NCBI GenBank assembly: GCA_910588595.1
Contig: CAJUQU010000025.1
Span: 11,168 to 24,570 of the forward strand
DNA: 13,403 nucleotides
Direction of reading: 5' to 3'
From: an uncultured Lachnospiraceae bacterium
GTDB lineage: Bacteria > Bacillota_A > Clostridia > Lachnospirales > Lachnospiraceae
Shown here piece after piece: positions 3,908 to 10,971 of this stretch (position 1 is the stretch's first letter; each line of letters starts with the position of its first letter). Position numbers and translations under genes: made by a program. Under the pieces are notes generated by a model, which saw only the letters and a program-made list of their open reading frames with translations, ran no database searches and was not told the DNA's origin.

Positions 3908-5332
3908 ATGGTAGTACAGCACAATCTCAGAGCAATGAATTCTAACAGGATGTTGGGCATCACACAGGGCACATTATCCAAATCAGCAGAAAAGCTTTCA
4001 TCGGGCTACAAGGTGAACAGGGCAGCCGATGACGCAGCAGGTCTTGCAATTTCCGAAAAAATGAGAAAACAGATCCGGGGTCTCTCACAGGCATCATTAA
4101 ATGCAGAGGACGGTATCAGCGCGGTGCAGACAGCAGAGGGTGCGCTGACAGAAGTTCATGATATGCTGCAGAGAATGAATGAGCTCTCTGTGAAGGCTTC
4201 CAACGGTACGAATGCACTTTCTGACCGTCAGACGATCCAGGACGAGGTTGACCAGCTTCTCACGGAGATTGACAGGGTTGCAGAGACAACCAAGTTCAAC
4301 GAGACCTATCTCTTAAAAGGTGATACAGACACTGTGACGAAGAAAGCATCGGCGAAGGATGCCGGTCTTGTAGGAACCTTGAGAGAAGGGGCAACCACAG
4401 CAACGTTTACGATCAACAAACTGTCACTTGGCGATACAGTCAGCATCGGTGGACAGGAGTATACGATTGGCGGAACCACAGCAAATGTTACAGCATCATT
4501 CCAGACGTTAAAGGCGAATTTCAAAGGTGGCGAACTGGTAACGCTGGATGGTGTACAATATACTATTGCGGCAGGTTCTACAGTTGAAAACGAGGATAAG
4601 AATATTCTCACAGCAGATAAGATTGAGGCAAAGATCAAAGATGGCAGTTCTTTCACATACAATGGTGTTACGCATACTGCAATGGTAAAAGCAGATGGTA
4701 CAAGTGGTGATGTGAATGGACGTGATGCTGCAAATGCGACAATCCTTACAATAGACCAGGCAGAGAAAATGATCTTGCAGGAGCTGACGCTTGCAAACAA
4801 TATCGGTACAGATTCGGATGCACCCGCGACTGTTACAAAGCAGACGGACAGGGTGGATGCGAATGATCCAAATAAAAAGTACGTGGATTATGTCATCAAG
4901 AAAGGCGATATCAGCGTGAAGGAAGATCTGAATTTCAGCCTTCATGTAGGTGCAGATGCAGATATGAACAACAAGATCGGAGTGAAGATCCAGGCACTTG
5001 ACACGTCAGGACTCGGTATCAGAGGATTGAATGTAAAGGATGGTTCTGGTGCAGCAGCTACATATGCAATCGATGCGATCGCAGATGCGGTATCCACAGT
5101 ATCCGCACAGCGCTCACTCCTCGGTGCAGTCCAGAACCGCTTGGAGCACACGATCAACAATCTGGATAACGTAGTGGAGAACACGACAGCGGCAGAGAGC
5201 CAGATCCGTGACACAGACATGGCGACGGAGATGGTGAAGTACTCCAACGCGAATATCCTCTCACAGGCAGGACAGTCCATGCTCGCACAGGGCAACCAGT
5301 CCAACCAGGGCGTACTCAGTCTGCTTGGTTAA
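3908..5332 (+). CDS. Flagellin, major filament protein
   Basis: A 474-residue flagellin, exported by the flagellar type III system and assembled into the filament. Residues 1-137 are the conserved D0/D1 N-terminal part (MVVQHNLRAMNSNRML, KLSSGYKVNRAADDAAGLAI) and about 389-474 the C-terminal part (SQIRDTDMATEMVKYSNANI, ending GNQSNQGVLSLLG). The TLR5-contact positions appear as LQR89, L93 and E113, although the stretch LQRMNELSVKASNG differs from the Salmonella form. The variable middle (about 140-388) contains three similar beta modules at about 175-188, 208-221 and 246-258. Translation is probably controlled by CsrA. No sigma-D promoter is found immediately upstream, so it may depend on transcription from before csrA. 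The family is certain; the symbol (hag or fliC) is left blank. Confidence 0.97.
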   Translation: MVVQHNLRAMNSNRMLGITQGTLSKSAEKLSSGYKVNRAADDAAGLAISEKMRKQIRGLSQASLNAEDGISAVQTAEGALTEVHDMLQRMNELSVKASNGTNALSDRQTIQDEVDQLLTEIDRVAETTKFNETYLLKGDTDTVTKKASAKDAGLVGTLREGATTATFTINKLSLGDTVSIGGQEYTIGGTTANVTASFQTLKANFKGGELVTLDGVQYTIAAGSTVENEDKNILTADKIEAKIKDGSSFTYNGVTHTAMVKADGTSGDVNGRDAANATILTIDQAEKMILQELTLANNIGTDSDAPATVTKQTDRVDANDPNKKYVDYVIKKGDISVKEDLNFSLHVGADADMNNKIGVKIQALDTSGLGIRGLNVKDGSGAAATYAIDAIADAVSTVSAQRSLLGAVQNRLEHTINNLDNVVENTTAAESQIRDTDMATEMVKYSNANILSQAGQSMLAQGNQSNQGVLSLLG

Positions 5333-5345
5333 TTGATTATCGTGC

Positions 5346-5390
5346 CGGACACCCGTCAGCCTTTGCTGACATTCTTCCTCAGGGTGTCCG
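5346..5390 (+). terminator. Nested hairpin after flagellin
   Basis: CGGACACCC (5346-5354) pairs with GGGTGTCCG (5382-5390), and inside it GTCAGC pairs with GCTGAC (5355-5370). The U-tract is poor, so it probably protects the abundant flagellin mRNA or aids the next terminator. Confidence 0.6.
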
Positions 5391-5403
5391 TGTACATAAA
5401 AAA

Positions 5404-5436
5404 GAAGAAGTCGGTTTTCAGCCGACTTCTTTTTTG
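5404..5436 (+). terminator. Intrinsic terminator of flagellin
   Basis: AGAAGTCGG (5406-5414) pairs with CCGACTTCT (5422-5430), followed by a U-run (5430-5435) and preceded by an A-run, so it can act in both directions. It ends the csrA-flagellin unit. Confidence 0.9.
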
Positions 5437-5460
5437 ACAAATTTATCTCAATTGTGTTAG

Positions 5461-5568
5461 ATTGAAAGCAGATCAGACTGGCAGCAGGACATACTTAACA
5501 AGAAAAAAGTGCCAGGCGTGAAAGAGTTGCACATTGGGGAGAAGATCATTGTGGAGGCAGTTGTGTAG
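5461..5568 (+). pseudogene. Possible 3' remnant of a coding sequence
   Basis: In the 222-nt gap after flagellin one frame is open from 5461 to a stop at 5566-5568. It reads like protein (DWQQDILNKKKVPG then VKELHIGEKIIVEAVV) but has no usable ATG or ribosome binding site, and a stop lies just upstream. It could be a decayed gene end or chance. I do not recognise a family. Confidence 0.2.
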
Positions 5569-5594
5569 TTTTGACTGCCCATCGTATTGTTGAA

Positions 5595-5635
5595 AAAAGG
5601 AGCTGCCGCAAAATAAGCCCAGGGCAGCTCCTTTT
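5595..5635 (-). terminator. Intrinsic terminator of the cotJ operon
   Basis: A 13-bp stem (5595-5607 with 5623-5635; core GGAGCTGCC) is followed on the minus strand by six U. It lies 24 nt after the CotJC stop. Confidence 0.88.
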
Positions 5636-5658
5636 CAATATCTTTTCAGTGCAATAAC

Positions 5659-6276
5659 TTACAGCTTATTGTCAAACATCTTCTTGTCAAATTCGGGATT
5701 GAAATAATAAAAATTCTTCGAGTCCAGCTTTTCCTTCGTCATCTCGATCGCCTCGCCGAAACGGTTGAAATGGACGATCTCGCGCGCCCGAAGGAATTTC
5801 AGCGGTGCCCTGACATCGGGGTCATCGATGACGCGCAGCAGGTTCTCATAGACAGTGCGCGCCTTCTGCTCGGCGGCGAGATCCTCGTACAGGTCCGCGA
5901 ATGCGTCGCCCTTTGACTGGAATTCCAGTGATGTGAAGGGAACGCCTCCCGCCGCCTGCGGCCACAGACCGGCAGTGTGGTCGATATAGTAAGCGTCAAA
6001 ACCGGCTGTCTTTGCCTGCTCCGGCGTCAGGTTCCTGGTCAGCTGGTAGACAATGGCACAGATGATCTCCATGTGGTTGATCTCCTCCGTGCCGATGTCG
6101 GTCAGCAGGCCGCCCACTTTTTTCACCGGCATCGAATAGCGCTGTGCCAGATAGCGCATGGACGCGGAGAGCTCGCCGTCCGGGCCTCCGTACTGGCTGA
6201 TGATCAGCTGTGCCGTCTTCGGGCAGGTCTTTTTAATCTTTACAGGATATTGCAATCGTTTCTCATAAGCCCACAT
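5659..6276 (-). CDS. cotJC: CotJC, manganese catalase-family spore coat protein
   Basis: A 205-residue dimanganese catalase-like protein of the CotJC type, which breaks down hydrogen peroxide and in Bacillus is part of the inner spore coat. Metal ligands fit the Mn catalase pattern: E35 (GPDGELSAS), E65 and H68 (IGTEEINHME), E136 (LAAEQKAR) and H169 (REIVHFNRF). The start MWAYEKRLQY at 6276 is chosen because GGAGGA lies 8 nt upstream and its ATG overlaps the stop of the preceding gene as TAATG; a longer upstream reading would run through that ribosome binding site. The product is translationally coupled to the CotJA-CotJB protein. Many Lachnospiraceae keep these genes even when spores are rarely seen, so it may simply serve oxidative stress defence. 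Confidence 0.93.
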   Translation of the reverse strand: MWAYEKRLQYPVKIKKTCPKTAQLIISQYGGPDGELSASMRYLAQRYSMPVKKVGGLLTDIGTEEINHMEIICAIVYQLTRNLTPEQAKTAGFDAYYIDHTAGLWPQAAGGVPFTSLEFQSKGDAFADLYEDLAAEQKARTVYENLLRVIDDPDVRAPLKFLRAREIVHFNRFGEAIEMTKEKLDSKNFYYFNPEFDKKMFDNKL

Positions 6277-6728
6277 TAGATCAGTCCTCCTTCCCAGGGC
6301 ATCGGTCCCTCGCCCCATTCATATTTGTCAGATTCCGGTTTTCCGGTAACGACCGACAGCTGTGTCAGTGCATTGTACTTTGCAGCGTAGTCGGCAAGCG
6401 TGTCCAGGCGCTTTTGCAGCAGTTCCCGCATCAGCTTGATACCGTGCTGACAGTCAGGGTGCGTGTCGAGATAGAGCGTCAGGTCGTTGACCGCAAAGCC
6501 GATCATGGCGATCTCGTTCATCGCCTTCTCGCGTTCTGACAGTTTTGACGCGGCTGCCTTGTCACAGAAGGGACATGGAATATCCTCTGCGGCGTAGAAG
6601 TTCATGTTGAGGCACGGGAATATCGTACCGTTATATAAAGCGGAGTTCAGCTCGTAAGGCTCGCACCACTCCTGGATCGGAAACGAACCCATGGCAAGTG
6701 ACTCCGGAGTACATGTGCAATTGTTCAT
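6276..6728 (-). CDS. CotJA-CotJB fusion protein
   Basis: One 150-residue frame carries two coat-associated units that are separate genes in Bacillus. Residues about 15-45 are CotJA-like (FPIQEWCEPYELNSALYNGT then IFPCLNMNFY). A Cys-containing linker (CPFC, 52-55) follows. Residues about 64-150 are CotJB-like (AVNDLTLYLDTHPDCQHG and the aromatic end YEWGEGPMPWEG). Cysteines are unusually many (C4, C6, C22, C39, C52, C55, C93). The start at 6728 has GGAGGA close upstream. It lies directly before cotJC with a 1-nt overlap, the same order as the cotJABC operon. The fusion is seen directly; its job as a partner of CotJC is inferred. Confidence 0.85.
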   Translation of the reverse strand: MNNCTCTPESLAMGSFPIQEWCEPYELNSALYNGTIFPCLNMNFYAAEDIPCPFCDKAAASKLSEREKAMNEIAMIGFAVNDLTLYLDTHPDCQHGIKLMRELLQKRLDTLADYAAKYNALTQLSVVTGKPESDKYEWGEGPMPWEGGLI

Positions 6729-6757
6729 AAAAATCCTCCATTCCTGTCAAAGTCTGC

Positions 6758-6780
6758 AGATCTGTGTCACACACAAATCT
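6758..6780. promoter_or_regulatory. Palindrome upstream of the cotJ operon
   Basis: AGATCTGTGT (6758-6767) and ACACAAATCT (6771-6780) are inverted repeats with one mismatch around CAC. They lie 30-52 nt upstream of the CotJA-CotJB start, in the divergent gap with the glucokinase gene. This may be an operator; the protein that binds it is unknown. Confidence 0.35.
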
Positions 6781-6896
6781 GTCGTGACGGACTCCCATTC
6801 CTGAAAGTGCAAAATGAATCAGTTACATGAATTATTTTTTGAAAAAGACCACATAATATACTGGTTCATATTGGGAAAAATTATTTGGAGAAACAC

Positions 6897-6925
6897 TTGC
6901 AAAAAATATCAAAAACTGATATACA
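6897..6925 (+). promoter_or_regulatory. Promoter of the ROK glucokinase gene
   Basis: TTGCAA (6897-6902), 17 nt, TATACA (6920-6925), with TG one base before the -10 (extended -10). It starts transcription about 30 nt before the glucokinase start codon. Confidence 0.6.
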
Positions 6926-6961
6926 TTACTTATACACAGAAAATTGGGAGGATACACAGAA

Positions 6962-7906
6962 ATGTACAGAGCTGGAATTGATCTAGGCGGAACCAATATC
7001 AAGGCAGGGATCGTAGACGAAAATCAGAAAATCATAGCGCAGACATCAGCGCCGACAGGGGCAGAGCGCTCGGCGGAGGAAGTCATTGCGGACATGGCAG
7101 GACTTGTAAAGAGTCTGATGGAGGAGCTTGGGATAGACGAGAGTGCGCTTGCGGGCATCGGTGTCGGCTGTCCTGGTCTTGTGGACGCAGATGCAGGCGT
7201 TGTGCGATATTCCAACAATATCAGCTGGGAGAATGTGGCGCTCGTGCAGGAGTTCGGAAAGTATTTCTCCTGTGAGATCCGTATATCCAACGATGCAAAC
7301 TGCGCAGCGCTGGGAGAAGTGAAAGCAGGAGCTGCAAAGGATGTGTCGAACGCGATCCTGCTCACACTCGGGACAGGTGTCGGCGGCGGTATTATCCTGA
7401 ATGGAAAAGTCTTTGAGGGAAGTAATGCAGGAGGAGCAGAACTCGGACATATCAGCATGATCATGGGCGGTGAGCCCTGCACCTGCGGCAGACGCGGCTG
7501 TGTGGAGGCGTATGCATCTGCCACGGCACTGATCCGCGATGCCAAGCGGGCAGCCGCTGCAGACAAAAAATCACTGATGAATGAGATGTGCGGCGGGAAA
7601 ATAGAGAATATGAACGGAAAGATCCCGTTTGATGCGGCGCTCGAGGGCGATGAGACGGCGAAAGAGGTCGTGGAGAATTATTATACATACCTTGCCGAAG
7701 CCATCGCGAACTATGTCAACATCTTCCGCCCTGACGTTGTGCTGCTGTCGGGTGGTATCTGTAACCAGGGAAGCCGTCTGACCAAGCCGGTGGAGGAACA
7801 TTTAAGTTTTCTGTGCTTTGGCGGGGACAGGGCATTTGTTCCGCCGGTGCGGTGCGCGATCCTCGGCAATGACGCCGGTATCATCGGAGCTTCAAACCTT
7901 ATATAG
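6962..7906 (+). CDS. ROK-family glucokinase
   Basis: A 314-residue ROK kinase, most likely glucokinase, which phosphorylates glucose with ATP to feed glycolysis. Motifs: phosphate loop DLGGT (7-11), catalytic D111 in SNDANCAALGE, LGTGVGGG (136-143), E160 and H163 in ELGH, the zinc site CTCGRRGC (C173, C175, C180 with H163) and a second nucleotide motif LLSGGI (261-266). The start at 6962 is chosen for GGGAGGA 9 nt upstream and because the protein then begins at the family N-terminus (MYRAGIDLGGT). The gene is monocistronic between its own promoter and downstream hairpins. ROK members also include fructokinase and N-acetylmannosamine kinase; the absence of an HTH domain excludes a ROK repressor. 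Confidence 0.93.
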   Translation: MYRAGIDLGGTNIKAGIVDENQKIIAQTSAPTGAERSAEEVIADMAGLVKSLMEELGIDESALAGIGVGCPGLVDADAGVVRYSNNISWENVALVQEFGKYFSCEIRISNDANCAALGEVKAGAAKDVSNAILLTLGTGVGGGIILNGKVFEGSNAGGAELGHISMIMGGEPCTCGRRGCVEAYASATALIRDAKRAAAADKKSLMNEMCGGKIENMNGKIPFDAALEGDETAKEVVENYYTYLAEAIANYVNIFRPDVVLLSGGICNQGSRLTKPVEEHLSFLCFGGDRAFVPPVRCAILGNDAGIIGASNLI

Positions 7907-7921
7907 CATATTGCTGATCGA

Positions 7922-8012
7922 GCAGGAGGACACTTTTCCTGCCCGTCGCGTGGCCTGTGTACCGCCTTAGGGCACGGAATATTTCCGCAGCGGAATATTT
8001 CTGCTGCACAGG
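7922..8012 (+). other. Structured 3' region after glucokinase
   Basis: Two hairpins can be drawn. GCAGGA (7922-7927) pairs with TCCTGC (7937-7942). CCTGTG (7954-7959) pairs with CACAGG (8007-8012), enclosing a direct repeat CGGAATATTTC seen twice. There is no U-tract. It may stabilise the 3' end of the glucokinase mRNA. Confidence 0.35.
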
Positions 8013-8024
8013 TCTGCACATCAA

Positions 8025-8061
8025 AAAGCCGTGGGTATCTGACAGATTTTCCCACGGCTTT
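8025..8061 (-). terminator. Terminator shared by converging transcripts
   Basis: AAAGCCGTGGG (8025-8035) pairs with CCCACGGCTTT (8051-8061). On the minus strand it is followed by a U-run, so it mainly ends the GGDEF-EAL operon, 23 nt after its stop. It can also act, with a shorter U-run, on the glucokinase transcript. Confidence 0.85.
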
Positions 8062-8083
8062 GTATATGTGTTCATGATTCGGT

Positions 8084-10960
8084 TTAGTATAGGTGAAATG
8101 AGGGTTTTGCGAGCAGAAATCCCTGCACAAAATCCACACCGAGTTCCTTGACAGTGTCGTATTCCTCTTGTGTTTCTATGCCTTCTGCGATGACCAGCAG
8201 AAGATTCTCGTGGCAGTAGTTGATCGTGCTGCGCACCAGTGCCTGCGTCGACGGGTTTTTGTCAATATCCTTGATCAGGCCCATATCGAGCTTTACGAAA
8301 TGGAACATGCGCGAGACGAGCAGGTCACTGTTGCTGTAACCTGAGCCAAAGTCGTCGAGAGCGATCGGGATATTCCATTTGCTGCAGAAAGCGCGCTTTC
8401 GCTCTTCGATACCGACTTCGCTTCTGGCATTTTCCGTGATTTCCATGACAATGCGGCTCAGCTTGTTTCCGTAGGATTCCTCGAGCATTTTCCAGTCTTC
8501 CTCGGAGAGCAGCTGGTTTGGGATCGAGTTGATGAAGATGCGCGCGTTGTCGTCTTCGCGCACCTGCTCGAAAAATCCCTTCAATGCATGGAACCATGTG
8601 AGCCGTTCTATTTTGTCCAGCTTAAACTGCGCCTCGGCAACCCGCAGCAGATTGTCCGGGCGGCCGAGCAGGTCTGATACAGGGCGTATCAATGCCTCGT
8701 ATGCAAAGATGTTCCCTGTCCTGATATTGATGATCGGCTGATATGCGTAGCGCACAGACTCATCTATGATTATGCGGTCAAGTTCTCCGACACCCTGTAC
8801 CAATATGTAATCCCGCACATAGGAATCCTTGTCGTATGCCTTGATGCTCCCCTTGGATGACTTTTTGATCTGATACATGGCAAAGTCGGCATATTTTAAC
8901 AACTCAGCATAGTTATTGGCATCTTCGGCATAGAAAGCCATGCCGGCCGAGGCACTCATGTTCAGCTCATTGCCGTCGGGAAGGCTCAGACGTTCGTTCA
9001 TCAGCAGTTTGTGTATCTTCTGCAGGATCTCCACAAGCTGGAATTTTGGGGCATCGTAGAGAAACACGGTAAATTCATCGCCTGCGAGGCGCGCGCTGAT
9101 GCTGTTGTGCGGAAGTTCCCTCTTCAGCAGATCGGATAACGTACAGATATATTTGTCGCCGATCTCATGCCCATAGGTATCATTGGTGTATTTGAGATTG
9201 TCCAGATCCCATATGGACAAAACGCCGTTGGCACAGTGGTTTTCATCGATCAGGTACTTCATCTCGCGAGAGAAGGCGCGCCTGTTGAATAGACCGGTCA
9301 GGATATCATAATCGCGGTCGTGTATGATCTTTTCCTGCTCCACGATGCGCGCTGTGATGTCAGAGATTGTGATCAGAATGCTGCCTTCCCGTGGGATCTG
9401 CTTGATATGGAGCCATTTGTCGGCACAGTCAGGGCGGCGGTAGCAGTATTCATCCGGATTCTCATGACTCTGGATAAAACAGTCGTTGTACTGCGTGATC
9501 CTGCCGGTAAACAGGGCTTTTGAAATATGGTTGTGCGCCCACCCACTGTCCGGGAGTTCCAGGATCTCAAAAATCTTGTGCGTGCAGTAGACAACATCAT
9601 TTTTGGGATCAAATTCGCACACGCCTAAAGAGACGCCTGTGATGTCGATGATCTCAGCCATCTTGTTGCCAAGCTTATAGATAGAAATATTCTGCTCCTC
9701 GATGGCGGCGGACAGATTGTCGAACTCGGTGATATGCGTTCTGGGCAGGGTGCTGTAGCCGGGTGACAGTTTTGGGATCCCGCTGTTCAGGGTGCGTATC
9801 GGCCTCATGAAAATGTGTGTGATGATCAGCGTGCCTGTGATGGATAACAACAACGACAGAATGATCGCCCCGAGGACAGTCATGGTGAGATGCCTCGAGG
9901 AGGCAAACAAAACATCTGTTCGAATTAATCCGCACAATATCCACTGCTGCGAGCGGTAAGGCGAGTTGGCGGAATAGATCCGCAGCGGATGGATGCAGGC
10001 ATTTGTATCGGCGTTTGGCGCATCAATATGCAGGTCGTAGATGTTATATTCCAGGTTTCGTGGACTCAAGGTGATTTCCGAACCGGTATCCAGAGCATCG
10101 TAGTAAGTGTCATTGACGACCAGAAGGCTCTTTGCTGTCACGAGGTCACTGGTAGCCGCCAGATAGTATGATCCGTACTCATCAAGCGTGATATCCTGGT
10201 TTGGAAGGAGCTTTTTGAGGTAATCGAGTGTCATGTCAAATCCGATCACACCGTAAGCGCGATGTTCGTCATCGAGGAGCGGTATGCTGTAGGTGATGCA
10301 CAGGCTATCGTTTGGATGAATGCGCACAGGAGCACTGAAATATCCCAGATCCATCGCCGAAAGTTCCGTGTATGTATTGCCGCCATCCATCGCCGTCTGG
10401 TAAAATATACAGTCCTTCTCCACATCGAGAGTGGGTGTCCAGAATGCGCCGGTGGTCAGCGAGTAGTTGTACAAAAGCTGTGAAGGGCCTGCCTCGATCA
10501 ACAGATCGGAGTTGTTGTCCGGGGAGTCCGCGGGGTTAAAATCCCGAAGATACAGCGCGTCCTTCTGGGGATCGCCCGCGCTGCCGTCAAGGATGATAAA
10601 GCATGAGGTCGCGCCGCTTTTGCGCAGTGCTCCGAGCATTACGGGGAGGACGTTGCGCAGCAGCGCCTGCCGGTTGTCGGGATCGGCGGTATACTCTGCG
10701 ATGCTGAGTTCCATATTCGTGGCATTCTCGCTGGTCACAGACGTCACAGTCTCGTAAAAACCGTCCATGTTAACGAATGTGGCAAGCTGCTGTACCAGGG
10801 CTGTTTCTCTTGCCGTGACAGTGTTGTCGAGGATCCGGAATAGATTTTTGTCAAGGTTGTCAGAGGCATTGCTGACGACAATGATGCTGGCAAAGACAGC
10901 CGACTGGAACAGAATGATCAGGATGAACGGCAGCAGGATGTAGTATCTTAAACTTTTCAC
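8084..10960 (-). CDS. Membrane sensor GGDEF-EAL protein (c-di-GMP turnover)
   Basis: A 958-residue protein that makes and/or breaks the second messenger c-di-GMP. Order: TM1 (about 5-28), a large extracytoplasmic sensor (about 29-350, dCache-like in layout), TM2 (about 357-385), a linker, a PAS-like domain (about 435-545), GGDEF (about 550-715) and EAL (about 735-955). The GGDEF signature is RLAGDEF (AGDEF at 626-630), with the metal motif DLDNLKYTND intact and no RxxD inhibitory site. The EAL domain has every key residue: E755 (EALIR), N811, E840, the DDFGSGYS motif (869-876), K890, E926 (AEGIET) and Q946. Phosphodiesterase activity is therefore likely; cyclase activity is possible. The GTG start at 10960 is chosen because AGGAGG lies 7 nt upstream and overlaps the stop of the solute-binding protein gene; an earlier GTG at 10984 would read through that site. 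Confidence 0.95.
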   Translation of the reverse strand: MKSLRYYILLPFILIILFQSAVFASIIVVSNASDNLDKNLFRILDNTVTARETALVQQLATFVNMDGFYETVTSVTSENATNMELSIAEYTADPDNRQALLRNVLPVMLGALRKSGATSCFIILDGSAGDPQKDALYLRDFNPADSPDNNSDLLIEAGPSQLLYNYSLTTGAFWTPTLDVEKDCIFYQTAMDGGNTYTELSAMDLGYFSAPVRIHPNDSLCITYSIPLLDDEHRAYGVIGFDMTLDYLKKLLPNQDITLDEYGSYYLAATSDLVTAKSLLVVNDTYYDALDTGSEITLSPRNLEYNIYDLHIDAPNADTNACIHPLRIYSANSPYRSQQWILCGLIRTDVLFASSRHLTMTVLGAIILSLLLSITGTLIITHIFMRPIRTLNSGIPKLSPGYSTLPRTHITEFDNLSAAIEEQNISIYKLGNKMAEIIDITGVSLGVCEFDPKNDVVYCTHKIFEILELPDSGWAHNHISKALFTGRITQYNDCFIQSHENPDEYCYRRPDCADKWLHIKQIPREGSILITISDITARIVEQEKIIHDRDYDILTGLFNRRAFSREMKYLIDENHCANGVLSIWDLDNLKYTNDTYGHEIGDKYICTLSDLLKRELPHNSISARLAGDEFTVFLYDAPKFQLVEILQKIHKLLMNERLSLPDGNELNMSASAGMAFYAEDANNYAELLKYADFAMYQIKKSSKGSIKAYDKDSYVRDYILVQGVGELDRIIIDESVRYAYQPIINIRTGNIFAYEALIRPVSDLLGRPDNLLRVAEAQFKLDKIERLTWFHALKGFFEQVREDDNARIFINSIPNQLLSEEDWKMLEESYGNKLSRIVMEITENARSEVGIEERKRAFCSKWNIPIALDDFGSGYSNSDLLVSRMFHFVKLDMGLIKDIDKNPSTQALVRSTINYCHENLLLVIAEGIETQEEYDTVKELGVDFVQGFLLAKPSFHLY

Positions 10961-10971
10961 GATTTTTCCTC

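Noticed and set aside
4306..4800. Long minus-strand frame opposite flagellin
   Set aside because: It is a mirror of the flagellin coding frame, has no ribosome binding site and its composition is not protein-like.
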